Under the pieces are notes generated by a model. The model worked only from the letters and a program-made list of their open reading frames with translations, was not told where the DNA came from and did not search any database. The position numbers and the translations under genes are program-made. Below are positions 21,558 through 34,690 of a stretch of DNA of 64,000 nucleotides, piece by piece. How positions within the stretch are numbered: the first letter of the stretch is position 1; the number at the start of each line of letters is the position of its first letter. Source of the stretch: Macrotrachela quadricornifera (Eukaryota > Rotifera > Eurotatoria > Philodinida > Philodinidae); the NCBI GenBank assembly GCA_022393335.1, contig JAJEKB010021387.1, forward strand, positions 327,995-391,994, given 5' to 3'.

Positions 21558-23414
21558 ATGAATCGTTTTGGTGATATTGAAACATCATTTAAACGACTTC
21601 CACCTGTTTATGGTTATCGCAGTGAAAAACTTGTTTCGCTTGAAAAAGCACTCGAATTGGTTAAATCTCAAATTCATGAATTAGTATATTATATAAAAAT
21701 AGCCAAAAAAAGTTGTCGTTTTCCATCCGAACATGGACTATCAAAAGATCAATCAGCTGCTGTTTATATTTATACAATGGAATGGGGTGAAACTAGTTTA
21801 TATCGTTTATTAAATAAAGCATTACGATCAGAATATCGAGAAGGTTTAAAAATATGGTTTCCATATTTAAAATTACTTGATACAGCATTAGACAAATTAC
21901 CTACTGTGAAGGAGGTGGTATGGAGAGGCGTTCCTTTTGATATTGGCAAGGATTTTACTAAAAATCAACTTGTAACATGGTGGAGTGTTAATTCATGTTC
22001 ATCATCAGTTAATGTTATCAAAAAATTTCTTGGTAATAAAAGAAATATAACTCTTTTCTTAATTGAAGCTAAGAACGGAAGAAAAATTTCTGGTTACACA
22101 GAATATGAAAGTGAAGATGAGATTATCTTACGAATGGGAACAGAATTTTTTGTCAAAAGTGATGTTTTTCAACATTCTGATTCACTCGTCGTACATTTGA
22201 TTGAAGTCAATGATGATGATGATGATGATGTTGAAACAATGGAATTGCCTGTAGCTGAAAAGAATGTCATTTCGAAACCATTAAATTCAGATGCTTCAAG
22301 TAAGTTATTTAGATTTATTGTTAATAAAATTAAAATCTTAGAGTACTTTAAACTCATAATAAAATATTATTTTTTAGAGTGATTGAGAATTCTTTCTAAT
22401 CTTCTTAATAATATCAAACGAAATGAAAATAACAACATAAAAATTTCAAAGAAAATAAAAAGTTCATTTTGATGATAGTATTTTCTCTTTCTTTTAGTAT
22501 CAATTCAAACGAGTTTGATAAATATTCCTCTAAATACTACATGGAATAAGAGTGGTCAGACAGTAACAGGACAAAATCCAGCACTCTCTAGTCCTCGCGG
22601 TTTATACGTGGATGATGAACAAACAGTTTATGTTGCGGATTATTTGAATCATTTTATTGTGGCATGGAAATCAGGTGCAACAAACGGCCAAATAGTGGCA
22701 GGTGGTAATGGAAAAGGAAATGGTACTCATCAATTAAATTGTCCAACAGGTGTGATTGTAGATAAACAAAGAAATAATCTTATTATCTGTGATTGGGGAA
22801 ATAACAGAGTAGTTCGATGGCCTCTACAAAATGGAACAAGTGGAGAAGTAATTATCTCAAATATTTCATGTTGGGATTTGACCATGGATGAAAATGGATT
22901 TCTCTATGTTGTTGATCTTAAAAATCATGAAGTAAGACGATATCAAATAGGTGAATCAAAAGGAATAATAGTTGCAGGTGGAAATGGACGTGGAGATCAT
23001 CTTGATCAGCTTGATCATCCTACCTACATATTCGTTGATCAAGAACATTCAGTATTTGTAGCTGATAATGAAAATCATCGTGTAATGAAATGGATAAAAG
23101 ATGCAAAAGAAGGTATTATTGTCGCTGGTGGTCAAGGGCATGGGAATAATCTATCACAATTGTATCATCCTAATGGAGTTTTAGTTGATCGAATGGGTAC
23201 TGTTTATGTAGCTGATACTAATAATCATCGAATTGTACGTTGGTCGAAAGGATCAAAACAAGGAAATGTTATTGTGAATGGAAATGATAAAGGATTACAA
23301 GCATCAAATCAACTCAATTACCCGATAGGACTATCATTTGACCGGTATGATAATCTCTATGTTGTAGATCGAGATAATACTCGAGTACAGCAATTTACAA
23401 CTGTAACGTCATGA
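21558..23414 (+). CDS. ADP-ribosyltransferase fused to NHL-repeat propeller, two exons
   Basis: Exon 1 is 21558-22299 and exon 2 is 22498-23414. The intron 22300-22497 begins GTAAGT and ends CTTTTAG, and joining keeps the frame, giving 552 residues. ATG at 21558 is chosen because the frame upstream lacks an ATG. Residues 1-245 are an ART domain: Arg123 in VVWRGVPF, Ser146-Cys-Ser148 after TWWSVN, and Glu186-x-Glu188 in SEDEIIL, with a preceding helical part containing YIYTMEWGETSLYRLLN. An Asp run near 218-224 follows it. Residues about 250-550 hold six NHL-type units (VYVADYLNH, then LIICDWGNNRVVRW, then VFVADNENHRVMKW, then VYVADTNNHRIVRW, then LYVVDRDNTRVQQF) with GGNGxG turns, expected to form a beta-propeller. 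ADP-ribosylation of protein arginine is inferred; the propeller probably selects a partner. AATAAA lies at 23500-23505. There is no signal peptide, so a cytosolic site is likely. Confidence 0.9.
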
Positions 23415-24266
23415 TACGAAAAGAATTATATGTGTCATAAACTTTACTTATTTCAGAGATTGATTATTTGTTTATTTATTTGTAGTCTTATCTGAAAGTA
23501 ATAAAAGAATTAATATGAATTGATGTATTCGTATAAGCGCGCATGTGGCTAGAGCAGCAGTAACCACGATCCAGAAATTGGAAAATCAAGGAATTCAAGA
23601 AAATTAAGGAATTTAAGAAAACTTTTAGATCTCCTTGAATTCCATGACACTTTCAGAGTATATGTTTCGGAAATTTTGATGCACCTTGAATTTCTTGATC
23701 TGCTAATATCTGAACAGTGATTATATCTCGTCTTGATCAAAAAACGGTGGAAAGGACTATTTTAAGGTTATGATTGTGTTTATTCTAAATCATATATTCA
23801 TAGTTTCGATCACATACCTATCTTAGTCACAACTACAGAAAAGACTCATTCGACCAATCAAGAAGAAGAAGGATTTAATGATTAAGATTGTAAATTTATT
23901 CTCAGTTTGTTCTAGAGAAGCTTTTATTATAACTTAGTTTTTATAATTTTCTAACGGCAGATGGTTCGAAGGCAAGCAAAGATTGTGCAAATTATTTTTA
24001 ATCTGTTTCAAGCTATTATAGATTTTATAATCAAACCTCTATGATATGTATGTAAAGGAGAGAGTAAGAAAATGAAGAGAAAGTATGCAATTATTTTCAA
24101 TCTATTATAAATTAGCACTTACTACCAAATCTTTGTGAAAGATTTCGTTTATTTCATTTAACACTACTTTATATTGTGAACTTCTAACAAAATAAATTAT
24201 TTATTGAGTTGTATTGGTAATAATACTATTTATTTTTATTTTTTTTTCTAATACTTCAAATATTTT
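23415..24266. other. Intergenic
   Basis: The 3' flank of the ART-NHL gene with AATAAA at 23500-23505. At 23560-23720 ggaattcaag and its complement cttgaattcc give a weak hairpin. No gene is seen. Confidence 0.5.
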
Positions 24267-24760
24267 AAACTCAATTGAATTCTTATCTCATCTATGATAT
24301 ATACACAATAATCNNNNNNNNNNNNNNNNNNNNNNNNNNNNNNNNNNNNNNNNNNNNNNNNNNNNNNNNNNNNNNNNNNNNNNNNNNNNNNNNNNNNNNN
24401 NNNNNNNNNNNNNNNNNNNNNNNNNNNNNNNNNNNNNNNNNNNNNNNNNNNNNNNNNNNNNNNNNNNNNNNNNNNNNNNNNNNNNNNNNNNNNNNNNNNN
24501 NNNNNNNNNNNNNNNNNNNNNNNNNNNNNNNNNNNNNNNNNNNNNNNNNNNNNNNNNNNNNNNNNNNNNNNNNNNNNNNNNNNNNNNNNNNNNNNNNNNN
24601 NNNNNNNNNNNNNNNNNNNNNNNNNNNNNNNNNNNNNNNNNNNNNNNNNNNNNNNNNNNNNNNNNNNNNNNNNNNNNNNNNNNNNNNNNNNNNNNNNNNN
24701 NNNNNNNNNNNNNAAACTCAATTGAATTCTTATCTCATCTATGATATATACACAATAATC
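24267..24760. repeat. Identical 47-bp sequences on both sides of the N gap
   Basis: Bases 24267-24313 and 24714-24760 are identical for 47 bp, starting aaactcaattgaattctt and ending acacaataatc. They abut the two ends of the run of N exactly. Confidence 0.9.
24314..24713. other. Assembly gap of 400 N
   Basis: An unbroken run of 400 N. Because the flanks are the same 47 bp, the two contigs probably overlap and the true gap may be absent, or it may be a tandem repeat that the assembler could not close. Confidence 0.95.
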
Positions 24761-25757
24761 ATATTTGAAGAAAAAAAACCAATTAATTCGTAATTTTATG
24801 TTTCAATAAAAACGAATTCTGCCTAAGTTAATCACTTCCCAATAAAAATTAGAAAGATTTGCAATGATGTCTATAAATAAGTAGTTAATTAGTTAAAAAA
24901 AATCTTATATTATCTCTAATGGACAGCATTTTTGTCAAAGTTATCAAGTTTATACGCATTGAAATAACATTTTTATACTCAGGTTTTCGTGTAAATAAAA
25001 AATTTGAAGTCATATTTTTATTTGAGACAAATGTAATCGATATAGTGACGAAATATTGATCAGAATGGCTACTATAAAAAGAATACTAATTAATCCAATT
25101 TTATGTTTTAAATAAGTATTTTAATAACTTGAGCATAAATTTATTCCAATATATTTGAAAAGAGGAAAGTACTATCTGATTAATGATATAAAGATCAAAT
25201 GAATGATGTATACGCACAATATTCCAATATCGAATGTCACGACAACACAGAAAATAAGATCGTGAGAGAACATGTAAAATGATTGTTATTGACACGTACT
25301 TTATTGTTCCTATTAAGTGACATTGATAGTACTGTGATATATTACATATAAAGGTATTGATCACTTCTATTGAACTGTGAAATTAATTTAATTTTATAAA
25401 TGTATATTTTCGAAAATGCAACGAAGTCGATGATTAAATCATTATTAACATCTTATCCATGGAATATTTTTTTTATTTTTCTTCTTATCAAATAATGAAA
25501 TAAAAAACAAAAATTTTGGTTTTTTTAAACATTTATTCAAAACAAAAAAGCAAATAAAATGTAAATATCGAAAGCAAATTAAGCAAGTCAAAGCATACAG
25601 AAAAGCTATAATAGTAGATCGAAAAAGATAATTTTTTTTTGACAAAGCACAAATAGAAAAAAATTATAAGACTGTTAGCGAAGATTAAATGAATGTAGTA
25701 AGAAATTGACAAATTCAAAGTTAGATTTATAATAATAGATCATAGATGATATTGTTT
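24761..25757. other. 3' flank of the four-domain membrane protein gene
   Basis: AT-rich DNA without a supported gene. On the minus strand AATAAA at 25532-25537 lies about 220 bp after the stop of the gene ending at 25758 and may be its polyadenylation signal. Confidence 0.45.
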
Positions 25758-28700
25758 TTATCCAACATTAAAACTAACAGATCCTGGACCAGTCATAAAG
25801 ATTAAGAATTCTCCTTGTATAAATTCATAATATGTCGTTACTACTAAAATATACTTTGTCATAGTTTTTAACATAAATACGAGCATGAATTGCCTATCAC
25901 CACCACTATCATCGTCCGTTGCCAGATAATTTTGCGGAAAACTAGAACTGAAACTATTATTATATAAATATCCTCGTAGATCCATGCTACTATTAGATAT
26001 AATTCTATAATAAGCAGTTGTAGACACATTCATCTGAATGGCTTGATAATAATATCTTCGTGTTGTACATGAGCTTCCTTGACAATACAATGAACTGTTG
26101 TTGGTCAAGGCTGATGAATATCGTAATCGTACAATAGATGAAGACATATTGACTAGTCAGGAAAAAATCAAAAAGAATCAGTATTTAGATTTCAAAGAGA
26201 GATCTAAGTTTATTAGAAAAAAAATTTTCGCTTTTTATATATATCTTGCTGTTAAATACTGCTCTAACTGATTTAACAAGTATATTGGACTGAAAATAAA
26301 ACACATTCACAAAATACTATTCCAATATGATCTATATCAGATTAATATATGTTTCATTTGATTCGAGTACGATATCACTTTAATCAAGAACTTTCTCAAA
26401 TTTTTTTTTGCATCTTATCATTTTAAATATATTTATTCTTTGATAAAAGTATTCATGTTTATTTGCATTCTATCTCTCTAACATTCTTTTTTGTTTTATG
26501 TTTCTTAAAATATTCTTGAGGGCTGGCCACAGACCTAACTTTCGGAACCTTTTCAATAGTTCCGGAACTATTTCCTCCCTCGCCCTCACTCTCACCTACT
26601 TTCGCTGTAGTTTTACTGAATTCCTTTGATAATAGAACATTTACTATTCTGTTCTGTATGATGCATTGTATTTTTATATCGATAAATGATTCGTTTAATT
26701 CAATAATTGTGGTCATATAATTCGAAATCGTACCTGGTATATTTAATTGAGTAAAATTAACGAATTCTGGACCAATTGCAATGATTGAGAATTCTCCTTT
26801 TACGTCGTATGAGGTTGTTGTTACCACCAAAATATACTTTGACATAGCTTGCAACATGATTGTGATTTTGAACTGTAAACTGGATATAAGACCATTATCA
26901 TTTTCTGATAGTAAATTTTGAGTTATAAAAGTAGGATTGAAACTGTTATTGTACATGTAACCATATGTATCCATCGAACTGCTGGATATAAAAGTATAGA
27001 GTCCAGTAGTGAATATGTCGATTTGAAAGGCTTCAAAGTATGTATCTGGGACATAACAAGAGGATAGATGACAATATGTTGGACTATTAACGGTCAAAGC
27101 TGATGAATATTGTGATTTCATATCAGATTGTGATGTATTGGCTGGTCACATAAAATAAAAATGAATTAATGTTTACATTTTAAATAGAAAGGTAATTTTA
27201 AACACAAAATTTCGTTTTTCCATATATAACGTTCTATTAAATATTATTCTATCTAATCTAATCATTGTATTGAATAGAAAGGAAAATACATTCACAAAAT
27301 TTTATTTCAATATGGTATCATCTGAATCAATAAGTTTCTTAATTTCTTTTTCATATTCTATCGTTTCAAATATATTTATTCTTTGATAAAACTATACATG
27401 TTTATTTGCATTCGGGCTCTCAAACATTTTTTCTTTGTCTTATATTTCTTAAAATATTTTCATATATTGATTATTTAATTGATAAAAATAATCATATAAA
27501 GAAGAAAGTATGATTTTAATCGAGTTGTATCAACTTAGATGGATCGTTATTAATGTTACTATATTGTGAAAGGAATATAATTATATTTTGATTCGTATAA
27601 AGCAAAGATATAATTCACATAAAATATTTTTTTCTCTACATTTTGAATTCATGAAATTATATAGTAGAATTCTATTCTATTTCATTTTAATATCTAGTAT
27701 TCAATATGATATATTTAATGAAAATTTCAAGATTTTTAAATTGATCTTTTTCGCTTTCATTGTTCAACAAGTGCTATTGTAACGTTATTGTGAGTAATGA
27801 ATAAAATTTGAATATTAATCAAATGAGATGATAATAATAATTATTTTTGAAAATTTATAACTGATGACTAATAATAATCTTCACAACTGTGTAGAATTCA
27901 TTGTAAAGAATACTTTCACTTGAATTACTTTAATAATAGAATGAATTTCTTACTTGATATATTTAATCGAGAAAAATTAAGAAAATCTGGACCAAATGCA
28001 ATAATTGAGTATTGTCCTAGTACATATTGCAGATATGTTGTTGCCACTAAAACATACTTTGTCGTAGCTTGCAACATGATTGCAAGTTTGAACTGATGAT
28101 TGCCTCCGTTGCCACTATCTTGTGATAGTAAATTTTGAGTCATAGAAGCAGGATTGAAACTGCTATTGTATATGTAGCCAAAAGTAATAAAGGTACTATT
28201 GGACTGAATAATATAACGTCCAGTGGTATATACATTAATTTCAATGGCTTCATAAAAAGTGTTTAGTTCTGAACAGTTGAAATGACAAAATATTGGACTA
28301 TTAACGGTCAAAACGAATGAGTATTGTGATGTCACATAAGATTCAGATGTATTGACTAGTCACAAAAAATTAAAAAAAGAACCATTATTTTAAATTTAAA
28401 CAAAAAGATAATTTTAACAATAAAATTTCATCTTCCCTTATATGACGTTCTATTAAAAACTACTCAGATTGATTTAGTCTGTATATATTGAATAGAAAAC
28501 AAATCATATTGATAAAATGTCTGAATCAACAATTTAGAATATGGTTACGTGTTAATCAATGAAGTAATTATAAAAATCTTATAAAATATGGCTTTTTTTA
28601 TGTCTCGCATGTGATAAAATATTGAATTTTGTTTTAAAAGATGTGCCATCAAATGCTCTACAAAATTTGTATGCATCAATTTCTATAGTGAATCAGATAA

Positions 28701-31700
28701 GTCTTTCAATGATTTTAAACATAATGGAAAGTGATATTTTCATGTAGAGTGTCAATTTTGAGTGCAATAAAAGCCATTAAGATAAGAAAAATGGTTTAAT
28801 TATATAGTTTTTAGAAAGTATTTAGTAATGGATTTTTTGGAAAAAATTTCAGGATTTTATCATTTACTTAAGTCGATATATATACAAAATAATTTAATGT
28901 TACAATAATATATCAAAAGATGCAGCACATTCTGAGCCTTCTCGCTATATATAATATGTTAGAAAATAAACGAAATATGTCTATAAAAACTAAGAAATAT
29001 CAAGGCGCAAAATTCTTCTGACTTTTATTGTAATTGATATACTTTAAAAGAGATCAGTTATCTCTAACTATATTAACAGTCTATTTATATGTGAATCTGA
29101 AATTTCATTTTGAATAATAAAATTCTTATTCATTTGCATTTATTCAATTGTAAAGTAAAATTTGATTTGATCTTTTTATATTTTCGTTGTTCAACTAATG
29201 CTCTTGCGATAATATTGTGAATAATGAACGGGATTTGAATATTAATCAAAAAAATTTATATCTAAGGACTAATAATAGTCTTCACAACTGTGTGGGACTC
29301 ATTGTAAAGAATACTTTCATTTGAATTACTTGGTTAATAGGACATTTACTATTCTGTATGATGCATTATATTTTTATATCAATGATTGGCACGTTTAACT
29401 CGAAAATTATGGTCAAATAACTCGATTTCTTACTTGTTATATTCAATCGGGTAAAATTAACGAAATTTGGACCACTTGCAATGATTGAGAATTCTCCCAC
29501 TATATATGAATTATATGTTGTTGCCACTAAAATATACTTTGTCGTAGCTTGTAATATGATTGTAATTGTGAACTGCTGATTGTCTACGCTGTCATCATTT
29601 TCTGATAGTAAATTTTCAGATGTATAAGTAGGATCGAAATTGTTATTATATATGTAACCATAGGTATCAATGGTACTATTGGACCGAATAGTATAAAGTC
29701 CGGTGGTGTATACAGTGATTGCAATCGCTTCAAAATAAGTATCTGGGCCTAGGCAGGAAGTTCTACGACAATATATTTGACTATTGTTGGTCAAGGCTGA
29801 TAAGTATTGGGTTTGTAACGTGAACAAAGTAGCTATTAGAGAAATAGAAAGTATATTAAGTTTAAATCTATATAATGAGATTTTGGATTTTTTTTTGCAT
29901 TATAGCTTTTTATCATTATCTACAAGAATGGTATCTGAATTCGTAGAAAATATGTCGATGAAAACTCTAAAATTTCTATTATGAATTTGTAGATTGACAT
30001 AAGTTTTTCATCTTCTACATCAGATATTTCAGCATTTCAATTAAAATTTAGATCATAAATCTTCTCGAATATACTTTTGTGAAAATAACTTTTACAGAAT
30101 AATCAAACATTTTCATTTTATGTTTATTTGATAGAAGTATTCAAGGTAATTCTAATTATATCTTATGTTCTTAGTGATGATCAGTGTTGCCTGATGACAG
30201 ACTATTCAACACTAGAAAACAATCATTTAAAACAAAAATATAGTCTGTAAGATCAGAAATATTCTATAACAAATCATTATTTTTCTTACAATTTTCACTA
30301 ATTTTTGTAAAAGATGAGAGTCATATTTCATCATATCGAACAATATCAAATTCGGTTGAATCTTATCGTTTCAACTAATATGAATTGAATAAAAGTCAAC
30401 TAAATCCAAAAATAGAATATAAATGGAAACTACAATGAATAATCGAATTTCAATATCTATCGTTTGTTTAGATTTGAGATAGCAAATACATATAAAATTA
30501 TTAAGTTTTTTTTTGCAAATATTATATAGAAAATTATCTCGATATATGTACAATATTCATTAGTTGTCATTTTATAATGAACATAATGTAATATAAATAT
30601 AAGCTATAATGATCTAATAAAAATCGACTTAAATTTATAAAATTTTCTTTATTTAAATGTTTCCAAAGTAAATGACGATAACAAGTTTCAATGGAAAAGA
30701 AAAAGATCATATTTTCTATTATTAATATGGAAGTTTAACTATGTCACAATTATAATATGATTCAATAGGAATCTCAAATATTCGCATACATATAGTAATA
30801 TAATCTTACTTGTAGTCATAGTGTTTCTGGTACCAGTTGTTGTAGTTGAAATGTTCATTATATTTGAGATTAAACTAGTTGTAGTACTTGGTGAACCATC
30901 TATAAATTAGAAAAGAATCAGATGTAATAAATATGCACAGGATTCATGCATGAAAATATAATGATAAAAGTAAATATATTTTATCATGAATTTCATCTTA
31001 TTTATTACATATATTTTTAAATTTGCACTAATAATTCGAAAATTATCATATGAAAATTCTAGAAGAAATTTTTCAAGAGAAGCAATATTCAATAAAAGCT
31101 GTGTCACGCAATCTCCGACGGGATTAAACGTATGAAACACGATGTACCTATTCTTACTAATTACTTCAAAGCCGTGTTTCATGTATATTCGGATATACTT
31201 GGTCCATTCGTTAATCATTCTTCGTTTTTAAAACATTCCAATTCTATGCTAAAATCAATGATCACATATCTTTCAACTATGGTATCATGTTAAAAAGACA
31301 GTCTATAACTGATCTATTATTTTTGCTTTATTTTTAATCTTCTTTATTTTATATGAAGAATTGTTAAGTGAATATCATCTTTAAAGAATCAATTCATCAA
31401 CTAAATCTTATTGAATTCCATCAATAGAAAAGACGTTCATAGATGATGTCCTATTTCATAAACTATAAGTTTGAAGGTAACCTTGTGTTGAGATTAGTTT
31501 TTCACTGATTAACAGAAATATCTATGATCTTACACTTATTAATTTGTATCCATTTTAAATGAAAAGAATATCTAGTTTTCTCAGTTAATTATAATCTCAA
31601 AAATGAATTATTATCCTATAGGAGATATTTAATTAATTTTCTTACATTTTTATTAAATTTTTTCAAGTTATAAGTAGATCAATGTTAATTAAATTTTATA

Positions 31701-33721
31701 CTGATAACAAAATGATCTAACTCAAAGCTTTATGGAATTTCGTAGTTATCGTATTATCTGTCCAAAAAGTGAGTGAATTTAGATATTTTTTGAATAATTT
31801 CTTAGAGATAATAGATAAAGATCTGCTATCTTCAGTAATTAGTAGCTAAGAATTAATACAATGAATCCTTTGGTACTAAATTCCGAAGATTGAAGATTTT
31901 TATATTTTATCTGTAAGACATTATTTGAAAAATATTCGAGTCCAACGTCTTTTTGAACAAATAATATCACATCTCAACTGTTGAATTTATTACATATTTT
32001 ATAAATAGAATTTTTAACAATTGTTCGATGGCATACAGTACGAGATCATAGCTCCGAGAGTTTTTTATCTGTATTTATTCTCACAATGAGATTTTGATGA
32101 CAAAAAACGAATTCGAAAATATATTTTGAGTCTTAAACTTTTGAAACCTATGGTAAAACTTTATTTCATATCATTATTTTTGCAATCTAGACTTTGCATG
32201 AGTGAAAAATTACAGCAGAACACTATATTCTCGATACTTATTCGTTGTTCAATAGACTTTTTGAGAGATTGCTTCGTTTGTAACGATTGTATGTGATTGA
32301 ATCGAAACTCCTATTTGTATACTTATTTCATCTTCGAACATTTATCTAATTTACAAATGTATATTTTAGTACAGATGCTTATAGCGATTAGTTATATAGT
32401 GAAATGTTTCAAAATATAAGATAAAGTCTTCGAAAACTTAACCAAAAGAGATAGGAAATGAGTAACTAAATGGAATTTTATAGACTTCAATAAGAATCTT
32501 GTTGAATTTCATGTTTTAATGTTTTTAACAAAATCGATTACTTATCGAATTTATTTGCGTGAGTATTGACCATTTCTATACAAATTGATTTTAAATAGAA
32601 AAATTATCGCCTAAGAAAATGTTTAATACTTATAATGGAGACATTTCTATTATAATCGAAGTAGACTTGACATTTTGGCTATAGATGAAAGGTATCAACG
32701 CCAAGCTATCAAAGTTAAAATGTTAGCGGTCTTTAACTTGTCTAGAGAGAGAGATATTTAAATTGTAAGGCATGTGAAATTTAGGTATAAAAATGAGTCA
32801 AGAAAAATTTTCTTCACTATTGAAAGGGCAAAATATAGTATTGTTCGAGTCGATGATACGGTTTGTAAGAATCCTCTTTTATATGGCTCGCACAACACTA
32901 TGTTTTATCCTTTGAATAGTGAAGAAAAGTTTTTCTGATTGATTTTTATCACTAAATTTCACATAATTTATTTAAAATTTAAATATCTCTCTCTAGACAA
33001 ATCAAAGGCTGCGAATATTTTATTCTTGATAGTTTAACGTTGACAGCTTTTATTTGATGAGAAGATATCAAGTCTACTTTGTTTGAAATATAAATACTTT
33101 CATTGTCAGAAAAATACTTTTAGATTATTTAATAAAATAGTCCGAAGATATTGAGATCATCGAGAACTTCTTTCAAGAAAATATCATTTCAAGAAATTCT
33201 AAAATTGATGCGAACTATTTCTCTCTATGTACAATAAGATTTTTATTATTGTAACTCATAATATTATCATGTGACTAAAATATAATGTAATCTTTGTTAT
33301 AAAGTGATTCTATTGTATCATGCGATTAGGCATAGATAAGTTTTTTAAACAAAGAATACAGAAATATTTTACCACAGAGAAAAACATTTTTATTTTAGAA
33401 TTAGAAAAGAAAATTCGTTTTAATCAAATAAATATATGAATGTGTCTGCATATCTCCAACAATAGAACGACAAAATCATAGAAATCATATGATGTTTGTT
33501 TTTCCTTTTTTATAAATTTTCGAATTACCTTTTCTTGTTGTTGTTTCATCTAGAAAATAAGTAAATTTGAATCGATAAAAAGAAATCAAATATATGATCC
33601 TACTTGATAATAAAACATTATTGTTTTTTTGTCGAAGTTGAAGAACAACGACAACGGAAACAACTATTATCACTATAACAACCAATAAAAATGCGAAACC
33701 AACCTTTAGAAAGACACGCAT
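25758..33721 (-). CDS. Type II membrane protein with four tandem PPC-like extracellular domains
   Basis: I rebuilt seven exons from splice signals: 33604-33721, 33529-33549, 30810-30899, 29434-29832, 27954-28355, 26734-27141 and 25758-26152. All six introns start GTAAG, GTAGG, GTAAT or GTACG, end AG and are phase 1; internal exons are multiples of three, giving about 610 residues. Exon 1 encodes a six-residue cytosolic tail and a transmembrane anchor (VGFAFLLVVIVIIVV and on). Exons 2-3 give a Thr/Ser-rich stalk. Exons 4-7 each encode one domain of about 133 residues: YC-x3/4-C near the start, then YEAI.INV, a TTGxYxxxSNS turn, YGYIYNNxF, LLSxxD, QFxxxxxLQAxTKYILV and GxFSIIAxGP. The beta-sandwich pattern resembles bacterial pre-peptidase C-terminal (PPC) domains; that is inference. 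Many N-x-S/T sites suggest glycosylation. Symmetric phase-1 exons indicate growth by exon duplication. Further exons in the 2.6 kb third-exon intron cannot be excluded. Function is unknown; adhesion or a receptor is possible. Confidence 0.75.
32655..33085. repeat. Intronic foldback element, about 430 bp
   Basis: Left arm gtagacttgac...ttcttcactattgaaaggg and right arm ccttt(g)aatagtgaagaa...caagtctac are inverted copies over about 190 bp, with a short spacer near 32870. Shared blocks include tctagagagagagatattta and tgtgaaattta. It lies in the intron between exons 2 and 3 of the four-domain membrane protein gene. No coding frame is present. Confidence 0.7.
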
Positions 33722-34129
33722 GATCAAGAAAAAATAACTTATCTAAAATAAAACAATTGTAGTTTATCATTGTAGCTCGGATGAGAGGAAAACAACTAAT
33801 GCGATGTATTCAATATTTGTTAATAAAAGAAATCATTCAAACTCAAGCAGTGTACTCCAAGAACCTCTAAATTGATCAACACTGAAAGAACAAATCATTA
33901 CAAAAAGGAAAACTAATATTTCAGCATTTTGGTAGACTCGAAAGAGTTCTGTTGAGTTAAAATATCCTACGATAATTTTTTTCTAAGACTGATCAAGATC
34001 TAGGTTTTTCTACTATTATATTTATTAAAATCAGTTCCCGACGACATTCAATCACTTCGGATAATATTATACCGTATTTTAGCTCTATGATTGAGAAATC
34101 CATGGGAATCGGAATGATGATCACAACAA
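33722..34129. other. Upstream flank of the four-domain membrane protein gene
   Basis: No clear TATA box and no upstream exon are recognised here. Confidence 0.35.
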
Positions 34130-34690
34130 CGTTCAGCAATGGTAAGTTAAGCACGCAAGAAAAAATAAATGTAAATGTGACGTCTATTTAACTATCACTG
34201 AATGTATGAGTGAGCGTCGGCATAGAAGAAAAGAACGGGCACAAAGACACTTGTACTGACCAAAACTCTACAGGATGAAATTTTTTCACTCCGAAATTCA
34301 ATTTCAACTTCGAAAATCTTCACTTCTATAGTTTCAGTTTTGATCTTGACTTAACTCAAAAATTGCATATATGATTCTTTTTTATGCTAATTACTAATAC
34401 AAATGTTTCTTCAATATTTTTTTTCTTGAAAATTATTTATAAATCTATAAAATGATTTGGGTTTGTTCATTATTTAACATTCGAAATTACTATTACTCCA
34501 ACTCTGAAGAATCTTCTTCTCGCAATTCCAACTTAAAAAGGGTCGGAGTTAAGATTTGAAGTTTAATGCAAGACTAGAACACTTGTGCTCACATCTACAA
34601 CCATATCCTCACTTTTATTTTATTACGTGCTTAACTTATAGATGTCGAACGTTCTCATGCTCATTATTCACGAACTCAATTACAATTCGT
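34130..34690. repeat. Diverged palindrome, about 560 bp
   Basis: aacgttcagc...taagttaagcacg on the left pairs with cgtgcttaactta...gaacgtt on the right. cacttgt and neighbouring bases also pair. The arms are short and eroded, and the centre lies near 34410. Confidence 0.45.

Noticed and set aside
24248..24793. Long frames on both strands through the N run
   Set aside because: They consist of unknown bases.
30907..31218. 103-codon minus-strand frame in the intron of the four-domain gene
   Set aside because: No splice sites in phase 1, no similarity to the repeated domain and no other motif.
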